Counted from the stretch's first letter, positions 34,355-42,898 are shown. The stretch: 56,901 nt of DNA from Bacteroidales bacterium (GCA_017962025.1 JAGCWD010000111.1:1-56901); one strand, 5' to 3'. Notes: generated by a model from the letters alone, not told the origin. Made by a program: numbers and translations.

Positions 34355-35914
34355 ATGAAAGAGAAATCTGCGTTCTTACAGGACCTCGGAAAATCATTGA
34401 AGGGCAAGCTTTATGAATCGCTTGTGTCCGTTTTCCCTGTTACGCTAATGGTCTTTATCCTGTCTTTGACCCCCTGGGTTAACCTTACCTCACGTGAACT
34501 GTCAGTTTTTGCTCTCGCCGCCTGTTTCCTCATTTTCGGAATCAGCCTGTTCAATCTGGGCGCAGACATGGCCATGACACCTATGGGGCAGTACATAGGA
34601 GAAGGCCTGACCAGCTCCAAGAAAATGGGGATTCTTCTTTCGGTTGCCTTCGTAATGGGCCTGCTCATCACCATTGCCGAACCTGATCTTTCAGTGCTTG
34701 CCAGCCAAGTGGGAACGATAATGAGCAGTAAGCTCCTCATCTTTACGGTGGGAATCGGCGTGGGAATTATGCTTCTTCTTGGAGTCCTCAAGATTCTCTT
34801 CCACCAGGACTTGACCAGCCTGATGTTGTTTTTCTACATGGTCCTGTTCTGCCTGGCCACACTGCTGATGGGTGATGACAACAACAGGGCCCTCATGCCA
34901 ATGTGCTTTGACTCCGGAGGAGTGACCACCGGCCCCATCACTGTGCCATTCATCATGGCAATGGGCGTGGGAATCGCCCTTACCATCGGTGGCCGCAATG
35001 CCAGTGAGAACAGCTTCGGCCTTATCGCCCTATGTTCCGTGGGCCCCATAGCCTCAGTACTGATCCTTTCCCTCGTGTCAAACGGCTCCCCGGATTTCAA
35101 GATTCCGGACTATTCAATGGAGACGATAATGGCTGAAGGTGTTGGAAATGTTTTGATCGGAAGTATGGAGGATGTGGGTAAATCGCTGATTTTCATCGTT
35201 GTTTTCTTCTTCATCCTCCAGGCAATATTCCTCAGTCTTCCCAAAGCCAAGATTATCCAAATCCTGTTGGGAATCATTTACGCCTTCCTTGGACTGGTCC
35301 TGTTCCTTACCGCAGTCGAGATGGCATTCCTTCCCATCGGCTACAAGATCGGAATTGAGCTTTCCAGCCACCAGCCGGGCATAATCATAGGTTTTGCCTT
35401 CCTGATAGGAATGGTTGTGGTCCTGGCTGAGCCTGCCATCCATGTACTCAATAAGCAGGTCAACGAGATCACAGGAGGAGAAGTTTCGCAGAGACAGATG
35501 ATGACCGCCCTGTCCATAGGTGTCGGCCTGTCCATTGGCCTGTCAGTACTTCGCATCTACCTGGACATCTCGTTGTTGGTTTTCCTTATTCCAGGATATG
35601 TACTTTCACTCGGGCTGTCATTCCTGGTACCAAAGCTCTATACTGCCATCGCTTTCGATTCCGGAGGTGTGGCCAGCGGACCGCTTACTTCCAGTTTCAT
35701 CCTGCCCATGATCATCGGCGCATGCGTCTCCATGAGAGGAGAGGCCGCTGTATTGGAACTGGCTTTCGGGGCGGTGGCTATGGTGGCTATGACCCCGCTC
35801 ATCACCATCCAGTGCCTTGGCTTCAAATCAGTCATGTCACGTCGTCATCGTGAAAATGCCGCAATGCGACAGATCCTTGCCGCTGCCGACGACCAAATCA
35901 TTTATTTTGAGTAG
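34355..35914 (+). CDS. DUF1538 polytopic membrane protein with internal duplication
   Basis: 519 residues from ATG 34355, which fits the upstream promoter; an earlier in-frame ATG at 34328 lies ahead of it. There are about 12-14 TMs in two homologous halves. Each has a loop of the form FDSGGVxxGPxT (FDSGGVTTGPIT, FDSGGVASGPLT) and an AEP motif (ITIAEPDLSVL, VVLAEPAIHVL). This is the DUF1538 family, putative transporters of unknown substrate. The re-entrant-like repeated GGV-GP loops suggest an inverted-repeat carrier. Two PII-like proteins follow immediately, as is common for this family, implying metabolite-gated control. Confidence 0.85.
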   Translation: MKEKSAFLQDLGKSLKGKLYESLVSVFPVTLMVFILSLTPWVNLTSRELSVFALAACFLIFGISLFNLGADMAMTPMGQYIGEGLTSSKKMGILLSVAFVMGLLITIAEPDLSVLASQVGTIMSSKLLIFTVGIGVGIMLLLGVLKILFHQDLTSLMLFFYMVLFCLATLLMGDDNNRALMPMCFDSGGVTTGPITVPFIMAMGVGIALTIGGRNASENSFGLIALCSVGPIASVLILSLVSNGSPDFKIPDYSMETIMAEGVGNVLIGSMEDVGKSLIFIVVFFFILQAIFLSLPKAKIIQILLGIIYAFLGLVLFLTAVEMAFLPIGYKIGIELSSHQPGIIIGFAFLIGMVVVLAEPAIHVLNKQVNEITGGEVSQRQMMTALSIGVGLSIGLSVLRIYLDISLLVFLIPGYVLSLGLSFLVPKLYTAIAFDSGGVASGPLTSSFILPMIIGACVSMRGEAAVLELAFGAVAMVAMTPLITIQCLGFKSVMSRRHRENAAMRQILAAADDQIIYFE

Positions 35915-35919
35915 TGAAT

Positions 35920-36288
35920 ATGCCTGCAGTACACAACATAGCCCCGATGAAGCTGGAAATGCTGCTCGCCGTTGTCCACGACAACAAGGCAGCCTACTAT
36001 TCCAGCCTTATCCAATCCCACCAGGCCAATCTCCAGTTCATAGTTCCGGCACAGGGTACCACCCATTTCATCTTGAACTATCTGGGCTTGACTGACCGCC
36101 CTAAGTCTCTCATCATGAGCATTGTCCGCGCAGATGAAGCTCCTTCGCTCATAGAGCAGCTGGACGAGACATTCCAGAAAGGGAAAGACTACAAGGGTGT
36201 GGCCTTCACAGTCAAACTGACCAGCGTTATCGGCACCATGGCCTATGGTTTTTTAAGCAACGAAAGAAGAGTCAAGGAGGAAGAATAA
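35920..36288 (+). CDS. PII-like signalling protein 1
   Basis: 122 residues from ATG 35920, five bases after the DUF1538 stop; a GTG in frame at 35914 is an alternative. The ferredoxin-like PII core is visible as MKLEMLLAVVHDNKAAYYSSLI, GTTHFILNYLGL, KSLIMSIVRADEAPSLIEQLDE and KGVAFTVKLTSVIG. The classical T-loop with Tyr51 is absent, so it is a divergent PII-like member. It ends immediately before the second PII-like gene with no intervening base. It probably binds a nucleotide and regulates the upstream membrane protein. Confidence 0.7.
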   Translation: MPAVHNIAPMKLEMLLAVVHDNKAAYYSSLIQSHQANLQFIVPAQGTTHFILNYLGLTDRPKSLIMSIVRADEAPSLIEQLDETFQKGKDYKGVAFTVKLTSVIGTMAYGFLSNERRVKEEE

Positions 36289-36627
36289 ATGTCAAGTACG
36301 TATAAATATGAACTGGTGGTCTGCATTGTGAATGCGGGTTATTCCCAGAACGTCATGGAATCTGCCCGCGCGGCAGGAGCCAAGGGAGGAACAATAGTCC
36401 GTGGCCGCGGATCAGCCAATCCGGAAGCGGAAGAATTCTTCAACATCTCCATCCAGCCGGACAAGGAGGTGATGCTGATCCTTGTCCCCTCAGAAATCAA
36501 AGATTCAGTCATCAAGACAATCTACAAGAACTGCGGCCTGTCGACCGAAGGACGCGGCATAGTTTTCTCCCTTCCCGTAGAGAGAACAACCAAGATCAAG
36601 GAAGAGTTGGAAGAACCTAACGAATAA
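36289..36627 (+). CDS. PII-like signalling protein 2
   Basis: 112 residues. Closer to canonical GlnB/GlnK than its neighbour: YELVVCIVNAGYSQNVMESARAAGAKGGTIVRGRGSA corresponds to beta1-alpha1-beta2 with a shortened T-loop, and LSTEGRGIVFSLPVE resembles the B-loop nucleotide-binding strand of PII. It starts directly after the preceding stop, so the two are co-translated. Sequence divergence between the two suggests a heteromeric or two-input regulator. Its last codons overlap the convergent flavoprotein gene by 11 bases. Confidence 0.82.
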   Translation: MSSTYKYELVVCIVNAGYSQNVMESARAAGAKGGTIVRGRGSANPEAEEFFNISIQPDKEVMLILVPSEIKDSVIKTIYKNCGLSTEGRGIVFSLPVERTTKIKEELEEPNE

Positions 36628-37231
36628 AGTGCATCGGCTCCCATGGCTCGTCAGTTCCGGGCATGGGCTTTCCGCCGGTGGCTTCCAGAAGGGCAGCCAT
36701 ATTGTTCGCCAGGGTCCTCATTGTCTGCATTCCCTCGACATCCAACGTTGCCTGTCCGGGTTCACGTCCATAAACTATATTCCAGTACTGGGAGGTTACA
36801 ACCGGCATGTTCATCATCTGGAAAGGCATGTTTAGAGCCTGGAAGGCGGCTGTTGCACCACCCCTCCGGCAGACAGCTACTGCTGCTGCGGGTTTGCCAT
36901 GGAATGCGGCTCCGTTGGAAGAGAACATCCTCTGGACTATGGCCAGCAGGGCTCCGTTCGGCTGACCATAGTAAACCGGAGAGCCTATGACCAGCGCATC
37001 GGCATCGTTCATCCTGGTCGATATCCTGTTGCAGACATCGTCATCGAAGACACAGGCTCCTGGATTTTCCTTACACGTCCTGCAGGCGACACAGCCCCTG
37101 ACGGGCTTGTTCCCGATCCAGACAATCTCGCTTTCGATGCCATGCTTCTCCAAATGCTCCGCCAACTGCTTCAGCGCGATGGACGTGTTGCCCGTCTGAC
37201 GGGGGCTGCCGTTTATCATCAGAACTTTCAT
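36617..37231 (-). CDS. NADPH-dependent FMN reductase / iron-sulfur-flavoprotein-like protein
   Basis: A 204-residue flavodoxin-fold protein. The FMN phosphate loop is GSPRQTGNTS near the N terminus. A cluster-type cysteine spacing follows, GCVACRTCKENPGAC (C-x2-C-x2-C-x6-C), matching the C-x2-C-x2-C-x4-7-C compact motif of archaeal iron-sulfur flavoproteins. SPVYYGQPNGALL forms the second flavin-binding region. Likely role is redox transfer or quinone/nitro reduction under anaerobic conditions. Whether a 4Fe-4S cluster is really bound cannot be decided from sequence. A TATATTTA near-consensus -7 box lies at 37259-37266. Confidence 0.85.
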   Translation of the reverse strand: MKVLMINGSPRQTGNTSIALKQLAEHLEKHGIESEIVWIGNKPVRGCVACRTCKENPGACVFDDDVCNRISTRMNDADALVIGSPVYYGQPNGALLAIVQRMFSSNGAAFHGKPAAAVAVCRRGGATAAFQALNMPFQMMNMPVVTSQYWNIVYGREPGQATLDVEGMQTMRTLANNMAALLEATGGKPMPGTDEPWEPMHFIR

Positions 37232-37302
37232 TTATCTCGGTATAAATTGTTTCTTCCTTAAATATAGCAGTTGTTTTTCATATAATTGCCACATGGAGAA
37301 AC

Positions 37303-38031
37303 TCATTTGCCTCGCAGCACTTGCAGAGCTTGCCGGCCCTCATCTCTGGCTTGTTGCAACCTGAGGACCCGCTGTTGCTTGTCAGCCTGGATCTTTTCCA
37401 ATTTGTCAGCCGACGTCTCTCCTTCCATAGCCTCCAGAGCCTCCTGCTCCTTGCTGAACACTTCCAGGTCTTCATCACTGACCTTCATTATCAACTTGCA
37501 TTGCTCGAAATCCCTCCGCAATGCCATACAGTATGTCTGGCTTAAAAAGGAGAAAGAGGGCGTATTGAAATCCGACAGGCCTTCATAATCATTGAGGTCC
37601 TTCTCACCTTGCTGGATGAAAGCGTCCACAACCTCGGACTTATACTTTGCCCTATTGTCGTAGAACATAGAGACGGTCTCCACAAAGAGGATGTTCCCGA
37701 TGGTATTGACAGTTTCGATATTGGACTTGAATATGCTCTCCGTCGTGGTTGGGTATTCAAAGATTGGGACGCGTGACAACAGTTTTATATAACCGTCGCT
37801 GAACTTTTCCGGATGAGCGACAATATCCACCTGTTGGTCAAAGAATGCCTTGATGTTTTCATCGCACTGCTCAATACTTCCGAGGGTTTCCTTCATATCG
37901 TACATGATCATCATCACCATCTCGCGCTTTGCGGCATCCTTCTTATTGCGGTCGATGATGGCTGAGGTTCCGAAAGTCAGGACGATGGATACCGTCGTGG
38001 CGGCCAGTGTCAAAAGGAAATCTCTCAACAT
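37303..38031 (-). CDS. Membrane-anchored protein of unknown function with C-terminal coiled coil
   Basis: 242 residues from ATG 38031. A single N-terminal TM (LRDFLLTLAATTVSIVLTFGTSAII) precedes a charged, helical cytoplasmic domain. It contains MVMMIMYDMKETLGSIEQCDENIKAFF and, at the C terminus, a long heptad-rich coiled coil (residues ~195-240). It resembles the DUF6090-type single-TM proteins of Bacteroidetes but I am not certain of the family. It lies seven bases after the amidase gene, probably in the same transcript. No catalytic motif is visible. Confidence 0.6.
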   Translation of the reverse strand: MLRDFLLTLAATTVSIVLTFGTSAIIDRNKKDAAKREMVMMIMYDMKETLGSIEQCDENIKAFFDQQVDIVAHPEKFSDGYIKLLSRVPIFEYPTTTESIFKSNIETVNTIGNILFVETVSMFYDNRAKYKSEVVDAFIQQGEKDLNDYEGLSDFNTPSFSFLSQTYCMALRRDFEQCKLIMKVSDEDLEVFSKEQEALEAMEGETSADKLEKIQADKQQRVLRLQQARDEGRQALQVLRGK

Positions 38032-38038
38032 AGAATAA

Positions 38039-39172
38039 TTACAATCCGAAATGATAGAAATTACCGTAATCGTTCCAGTTGCAGAGCGTAAGAGTAATGT
38101 CTGACTGGTCGTATACGCAGGTGTACTGGGTGTCCTCAACGGTACCGGTCTCCCACATCAGGTCCTTCCAGTGGACGAGTGACAGGCATTCCTTGGCCTG
38201 ATCGAGAGTGAGGGTTCCATCACGTTCTGCGAGATATTCAGAGACAGTCTCATACCTCCACCAGCTCTTGCTGTGGGGATTACCTACCTCGGGGTTAGGC
38301 TCCGCTGTACGGTATTTATCCGACAGGAGGTGGTTGGTCACGAGCATCGCCTTTTCTCCCTCGCCTTTCCGCACGATCATGGTCTTCCAGCCATCCCATT
38401 TGTCAAACTCCACCACGGCACAATCTCCGGAAGCATCGGCAACCATATAGTGATAGCCGGAACCCACAGTGGCATCGTGGTTCACGTCCACAGTTGCAAG
38501 AAGGTCCAGCGCCTCCTGTACCGTTGCGCAGCGGTCCAGCCACAGCCTCATAAGGATTGTAGTTCCAACCTTGTGACGGCCGGAATCCTGCCTTGCGGCC
38601 TGCTTCGGAAGGGCCATTATTGAAGTGCAGAGGCCTTTCTCGTTGACCCCGTCCAGCGGGGCATAGATGGCGGCAAGGCAGCTCAGCTTTGAAGCAAATG
38701 ACTCTGGAACCTTATCCAATGAATATCCGAAATGCGACATGTCGCTTACTGCAATTGAAGCATATCCCTTCCTGGGGCGGGAGACAGTCACCATCGTGGG
38801 ATTCTTGAAATAGTCATAGTTTCGGCCATACCAGAACCCTTCGCCTTCAGCCTTCCTGGCCTGGAAGCTGGTGCAGTTGAACGTGGCAAGTTCGCCATTC
38901 TCATCAGCCACCTGGGCACTCTTCATCTTGATTGGCAGACCCTTTCCTATGCGCCCGATGATATAATCCAGGAGCTCGGGATTAGAGTCAATGTCCCTCG
39001 AAAGAACGTCGTCAAGGTCATAAGGGGCCTTGTAATCCATCGCGTAAAGATATTCATTGTCCCCGATCCTCTCGATAGAAGCTATGGAGGAGATTTCACG
39101 CCCCCAGACAAAGAGAACGACGGCGCAGAGAACTATGAGGATACCGAGGATCCAACTGAATGCTTTTTTCAT
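38039..39172 (-). CDS. Cys-type Ntn hydrolase, choloylglycine hydrolase / C45-like amidase
   Basis: 377 residues from ATG 39172, with an N-terminal TM anchor (FSWILGILIVLCAVVLFVW). The putative nucleophile is Cys100 in TFNCTSFQAR, followed by GFWYGRNYDYF, equivalent to the C-T-x-F ... G-R-N-x-D core of linear-amide C-N hydrolases (bile-salt hydrolase, penicillin V acylase, C45 acyltransferases). Because about 99 residues precede the cysteine, autocleavage at Asn99-Cys100 would be needed, unlike typical bile-salt hydrolases whose Cys follows Met1. Substrate is therefore open; a true bile-salt hydrolase is not supported. It lies 11 bases after the esterase gene. Confidence 0.72.
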   Translation of the reverse strand: MKKAFSWILGILIVLCAVVLFVWGREISSIASIERIGDNEYLYAMDYKAPYDLDDVLSRDIDSNPELLDYIIGRIGKGLPIKMKSAQVADENGELATFNCTSFQARKAEGEGFWYGRNYDYFKNPTMVTVSRPRKGYASIAVSDMSHFGYSLDKVPESFASKLSCLAAIYAPLDGVNEKGLCTSIMALPKQAARQDSGRHKVGTTILMRLWLDRCATVQEALDLLATVDVNHDATVGSGYHYMVADASGDCAVVEFDKWDGWKTMIVRKGEGEKAMLVTNHLLSDKYRTAEPNPEVGNPHSKSWWRYETVSEYLAERDGTLTLDQAKECLSLVHWKDLMWETGTVEDTQYTCVYDQSDITLTLCNWNDYGNFYHFGL

Positions 39173-39183
39173 GGAAAGGCGGA

Positions 39184-40050
39184 TTAAAGGCTGAAATTGC
39201 GTGAAGCGAAAGGAAGGGAAAGCCTGAGTGCGGTGTGCCAGTATTCCCAACCGTGCCATCCGTCACGGACGCGCAGTTCGCTGGGAACCCTCTTCTGCCT
39301 CATCGCAGCATACATCCTCAGGGTCAGATCCAGGATGAAATCGTCATCACCACAGTCAAAGAACCATTTAACAGTACGGAGCTGCTGGAGTGTAGCGTCA
39401 TCTGCATTTGTCACATAATCTATGGCAGAATAATCGTGAACAGCCTTGGTCACAAGGTACATCTTGTCCTTCGGCATCCTATCATCAGGCTCCTGACTGT
39501 CCAGCCAGCCACTCATGCTGTAGCAGCTGGAGAAGAGGTCCGGGTGACGCTGGGCATAGACAGTGGAACCACCGCCGCCCATCGACAGACCCATGATTGC
39601 ACGATGTCCTTTGTCTCCCTGAATCTTATAGGTACCCTCAACGGCCGGCATGAACTCCTTGAAGAAGAAGTCTCCATAATTGTGACCAGGCATATTGAAA
39701 TAACCATTCCAGTTATTGTGTGCATCAGGATCGCCGGCATCCGGCATAACTATAACCACAGGGCGGCATTCACCGGAAGCAATCAACTCATCGACAACAT
39801 CTTTCATATGTCCTGAATTTGCCCAGTCCAGATGCGATCCATAGAGTCCGTGAAGCAGATAGATTACGGGATAACGGTCAGGGGTAGTCGCATCGTACCC
39901 TTTAGGCAGGTAGATATTGTACGACACCTCTTCGCCAAGGATGGTGCTCTGAACGCTGTGAGTAGTGATTTCGCTTGAGCGAAGCGGTTGCGACTTCGCC
40001 ACGAGTGTCAATGCCAGAAGCAAAACAGCTATGGAAAAAACTCTTTTCAT
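39184..40050 (-). CDS. Secreted alpha/beta-hydrolase esterase (PF00756, esterase D / feruloyl-esterase-like)
   Basis: 288 residues from ATG 40050 with signal peptide MKRVFSIAVLLLALTLVAKS. The fold signatures are YPVIYLLHGLYGSHLDW, the nucleophile elbow GLSMGGGGS (Ser in G-x-S-x-G), FDCGDDDFILD carrying the acid, and the catalytic His in RDGWHGWEYWHTAL. Such exported esterases often remove acetyl or feruloyl groups from plant glycans. An in-frame extension to 40176 is excluded because the promoter and signal peptide fit 40050. It heads a three-gene operon with the amidase and the coiled-coil protein. Confidence 0.85.
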   Translation of the reverse strand: MKRVFSIAVLLLALTLVAKSQPLRSSEITTHSVQSTILGEEVSYNIYLPKGYDATTPDRYPVIYLLHGLYGSHLDWANSGHMKDVVDELIASGECRPVVIVMPDAGDPDAHNNWNGYFNMPGHNYGDFFFKEFMPAVEGTYKIQGDKGHRAIMGLSMGGGGSTVYAQRHPDLFSSCYSMSGWLDSQEPDDRMPKDKMYLVTKAVHDYSAIDYVTNADDATLQQLRTVKWFFDCGDDDFILDLTLRMYAAMRQKRVPSELRVRDGWHGWEYWHTALRLSLPFASRNFSL

Positions 40051-40072
40051 GGTATTACGATTATTGGGGAAA

Positions 40073-40080
40073 CAAATATA
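40073..40080 (-). promoter_or_regulatory. -7 box TATATTTG of the esterase operon
   Basis: Exact TAnnTTTG on the minus strand, 22 bases before the esterase ATG. A TTTG further upstream is only 13 bases away, shorter than the usual -33 spacing. Confidence 0.55.
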
Positions 40081-40099
40081 TGAAATAAAGTAACAAATT

Positions 40100-41239
40100 C
40101 TATAGTAACGCCAGCAAACGGGCCATGATGAATCCCAAATAGTTGCCGGCTGCATAACCCACAACCCCGACTGCAAGACCCGCTGCCAGTACGGAGCGGT
40201 TCTTCATCGCCGCAGCCATCATGGGAACGAAAGGCGGAGAGCAGATATAGGCTACTGAGCTTACCGTCATCGTGTCGGCATCTATCCGGAGCAGTCTTGC
40301 CAAAATGACCTGGATAAAAAGGGAACAGAATATTACAAAGGCCAGGTATCCGAGCATGTTCAAGCTGCCACTTATGCTTAATGAGCGAAGGTCCGCCATC
40401 GATGCTACTACGATAGAGAAGACATCGATACAGTACATCCCTATGTCGTAACCATGTTTCCGTTTCTTCAGAGGTTTCCAGAAGGAGGCGGCTATACCCA
40501 AAGTGGTCAGGCAGAGAATCATCACGGTCATGAAAGCACCGTCTCCTGCCAAAAGGCCAAGTCCCGCGGAAATGCCGATAATAACGGCATCCACCACCAA
40601 AAGGAATCCTGCGTCCTTCATGCCCTGCTTCGTGAAAAGGCCCTTGAACGGCTGCCCTTCATTTTCTCCCACAGTACCGGTTGTTGCATCCTGTCCTGTC
40701 TCGACATACAGCCAACGGCGGAATAACCGTATTCCGACGGACAGCAGGAAGGTCAGATAGAGGAAACTCACCGCCATGTCGAAGGAATTCAGAAGGATGA
40801 ATGTCTCCTCCGGGACATTGAGCATCACCTTGAGTGAAGCCAGATTGATCGTCCCTCCGGTGTAGACCCCGGTCAGCATACCTCCCACCTTGGCTCCGTC
40901 TTCCATATTCCTTCCAAACATGAAGTAGCCTGCCAGGACTGCAGCGGTGACCGCCAGGAGTCCCGAAAGGAGAGCCAGCAACTGGCTTCTGGTTTCACTC
41001 CGGCGGAAAGTACAGGAAAAGAGCATCAACGGTATGGCCAAAGGAACCATTGCACTCGACAGGACATCCTGTATCCCGGCCATGCCTGAGGGATGGAATA
41101 AGTTCCCGAATATTATCCCGATTATGTAAAGAATCAGAACAGGACCGATCCTGTCAAGAATAGGGAAACGCCGGCAAAGCCAAAGTACGCCGGCAGGAGC
41201 AAGCAGGAAAAAGATAATTGTGAGGATATTCCCGGCCAT
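40100..41239 (-). CDS. DUF819-family membrane protein
   Basis: 379 residues from ATG 41239 (a TTG at 41245 is the only earlier start). About 10-11 TMs. Family-type segments are GPVLILYIIGIIFGNL, MVPLAIPLMLFSC, GMLTGVYTGGTINLASLKVML and the closing YICSPPFVPMMAAAMKNRSVLAAGLAVGVVG. DUF819 (YjcL-like) proteins are predicted transporters of unknown substrate, distantly related to bile-acid and citrate/glutamate carriers. It lies eight bases after the NAD(P)-binding oxidoreductase gene. Confidence 0.85.
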   Translation of the reverse strand: MAGNILTIIFFLLAPAGVLWLCRRFPILDRIGPVLILYIIGIIFGNLFHPSGMAGIQDVLSSAMVPLAIPLMLFSCTFRRSETRSQLLALLSGLLAVTAAVLAGYFMFGRNMEDGAKVGGMLTGVYTGGTINLASLKVMLNVPEETFILLNSFDMAVSFLYLTFLLSVGIRLFRRWLYVETGQDATTGTVGENEGQPFKGLFTKQGMKDAGFLLVVDAVIIGISAGLGLLAGDGAFMTVMILCLTTLGIAASFWKPLKKRKHGYDIGMYCIDVFSIVVASMADLRSLSISGSLNMLGYLAFVIFCSLFIQVILARLLRIDADTMTVSSVAYICSPPFVPMMAAAMKNRSVLAAGLAVGVVGYAAGNYLGFIMARLLALL

Positions 41240-41247
41240 GTTCAATA

Positions 41248-41886
41248 TCAGGTGTTCAGGATATCCTGCGAACTGATGATCTCGACGCCTTTACGGCCGC
41301 TCTTTGCGAGGCTGATCATGGCGGCGGCAACAGCCTCTGTGGGCATCGGAGCCAAATTGCGCAAAAGGCCGATGGCGTTGAAAAAGCGAAGGATAGCAAC
41401 TCCGGCCTTTTCACCGAAACGGTCGCTCCCCTTGCGGATGAGGGACGTCGGCCTGAGGATGAAACAACTTTCGAAACCTAGTTCCTTTACGGCATCGTCC
41501 AAAGCTCCCTTCATGCGGGTATAGAATACCTTGGATTTGGAGTTGGAGCCTATCGAGGAAACCAATGCATAGATAGGGACACCATTTGACCTGGCGGCCT
41601 TTGCCGTGTCAAACTGGTAGGTATAGTCGACCTTCCACTGGGCATCCTGGCTGCCGGCAGCCCTGATCGTAGTACCCATGCAGGAAAAGAGGACATCACC
41701 CTGTAGCTGGTCTGACCAGGTCTCGGGAAGGTCGAAGTCTACGACATGAACGACAAGTTTTGCTGACGGAATTCCGACATCCCGGCGTACGAATATGTCC
41801 ACTCGTTCAAAGGAGTCATCAGCGATGAGTTGTTGGACAAGGTCCTTCCCGACAGCGCCGGTTGCACCGATAACCAATGCTTTCAT
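41248..41886 (-). CDS. NAD(P)-binding Rossmann oxidoreductase (atypical SDR, HTATIP2-like)
   Basis: 212 residues from ATG 41886. The nucleotide-binding glycine motif GATGAVGKDLV sits at residues 7-17, as in atypical short-chain dehydrogenases. FSCMGTTIRAAGSQDAQWKVDYTYQFDTAKAA and YALVSSIGSNSKSKVFYTRMKGALDDAV (with Y-x3-K) match the HTATIP2/TIP30 subfamily, and FILRPTSLI follows. Physiological substrate is unknown. It directly precedes the DUF819 gene, likely co-transcribed. Confidence 0.85.
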   Translation of the reverse strand: MKALVIGATGAVGKDLVQQLIADDSFERVDIFVRRDVGIPSAKLVVHVVDFDLPETWSDQLQGDVLFSCMGTTIRAAGSQDAQWKVDYTYQFDTAKAARSNGVPIYALVSSIGSNSKSKVFYTRMKGALDDAVKELGFESCFILRPTSLIRKGSDRFGEKAGVAILRFFNAIGLLRNLAPMPTEAVAAAMISLAKSGRKGVEIISSQDILNT

Positions 41887-41972
41887 ATTAATTCGTCTAT
41901 ATATACAACATTTCACAGGATGACAAGTCCTGCCACAAGTGCCGCAGGGATGTTTAGGAGGCTCTTTTGCCT

Positions 41973-42491
41973 CTATGGTTTTTCAAAAACGACCTTAACG
42001 CTTGATTTACCCAGTGCTGAAGACAGTCCATTGGTATCTGTTATGTGGCCGATACGGGTATAGCTGTAACCTCCGGCACTGCCATAGAACAACACAATGC
42101 AATTGCCGGAATAAAGCATCAGGTCTCCGGCAGCGATAGAATCGTAGTGCTTATCGGCACGAGGAAGTTCCACTCCGTAGCAATACTTCTCGTTGCCGTT
42201 CAGTTCGGACATTTCCAGAGTGAGAGGAAGCTTGGCAAGAAATGCCTTGCCTGTTTCGCTGTCCTCGATGTCGGCCTTGAAAACCTTACTGCCTGCAGTA
42301 ATCTTTATAGTCATGGATCCTGTCTTGTTATCGTCATTATCATTCTGTTGATTAGTCTGACCACCATCCTGGATCTCCGTGTTTCTGGAATCTTCCAAAT
42401 TCTCCGGCAACGGTGCCGGTGTGCAGGAGCACAGTGGGAACCATAAGGCAATGACAAACAACAGTATACTAAAGCCTCTCATAATCCTCAT
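41973..42491 (-). CDS. Lipoprotein with cyclophilin-like fold domain
   Basis: 172 residues from ATG 42491 (an internal ATG at 42482 is also possible). The signal ends in PLCSC, a plausible lipoprotein site, followed by an Asn/Asp/Gln-rich linker (residues ~30-58). The C-terminal ~110 residues (MTIKITAGSKVFKADIED, LPLTLEMSELNGNEKYCYG, AGDLMLYSGNCIVLFYGS, GHITDTNGL) match the cyclophilin_like2 family. That family has the cyclophilin fold but usually lacks the proline-isomerase catalytic residues. It overlaps the cupin gene by 23 bases. Confidence 0.8.
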   Translation of the reverse strand: MRIMRGFSILLFVIALWFPLCSCTPAPLPENLEDSRNTEIQDGGQTNQQNDNDDNKTGSMTIKITAGSKVFKADIEDSETGKAFLAKLPLTLEMSELNGNEKYCYGVELPRADKHYDSIAAGDLMLYSGNCIVLFYGSAGGYSYTRIGHITDTNGLSSALGKSSVKVVFEKP

Positions 42492-42867
42492 CACTCACGG
42501 GTTCGCACCACTCGTTGGAAGAAACTTCCTGAACGTCTTTATGAAGGTAGAGATGTTGCATCCAGCTGTCCTTCTGGGCTCCGTGCCAATGCTTGACTCC
42601 TTCGGGGATCTCAATGATGGTACCCGGCTTGAGTTCTACGGCAGGTTTGTTCCACTCCTGGTACCAGCCGTGACCTGACACGCAGATAAGCACCTGGATG
42701 GCACCATGGTGAATATGCCAGTTATTCCGGCAACCAGGCTCGAATGTTACATTGTGATAGCCGCCAGCGAGGGCCGCCAGATAACTCTGACCGGAGAAAT
42801 ACTGCGCATACGCATCGTTGGGCTCACCCAATGGGAAAGTCAGTTCTTCCTTGTTCTTGATATTCAT
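42469..42867 (-). CDS. Single-domain cupin protein
   Basis: 132 residues with both cupin motifs: GCRNNWHIHHGAIQVLICVSGHGW (motif 1, His ligands in WHIHH and a downstream Gln in place of Glu) and KPGTIIEIPEGVKHWHGA (motif 2 with the final His). Such proteins bind a divalent metal and act as isomerases, decarboxylases or sensors. It lies 31 bases after the DUF362 gene and overlaps the cyclophilin-like lipoprotein gene, so the three likely form one transcript. Substrate is unknown. Confidence 0.88.
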   Translation of the reverse strand: MNIKNKEELTFPLGEPNDAYAQYFSGQSYLAALAGGYHNVTFEPGCRNNWHIHHGAIQVLICVSGHGWYQEWNKPAVELKPGTIIEIPEGVKHWHGAQKDSWMQHLYLHKDVQEVSSNEWCEPVSDEDYERL

Positions 42868-42898
42868 TTCATTTTGTTTTGGACTCTGGTAACAACTG

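Noticed and set aside
38039..39172. Bile-salt hydrolase as a specific call
   Set aside because: The nucleophilic Cys is at residue 100 behind a membrane anchor, not at position 2, so only the broader Ntn-amidase family is supported.
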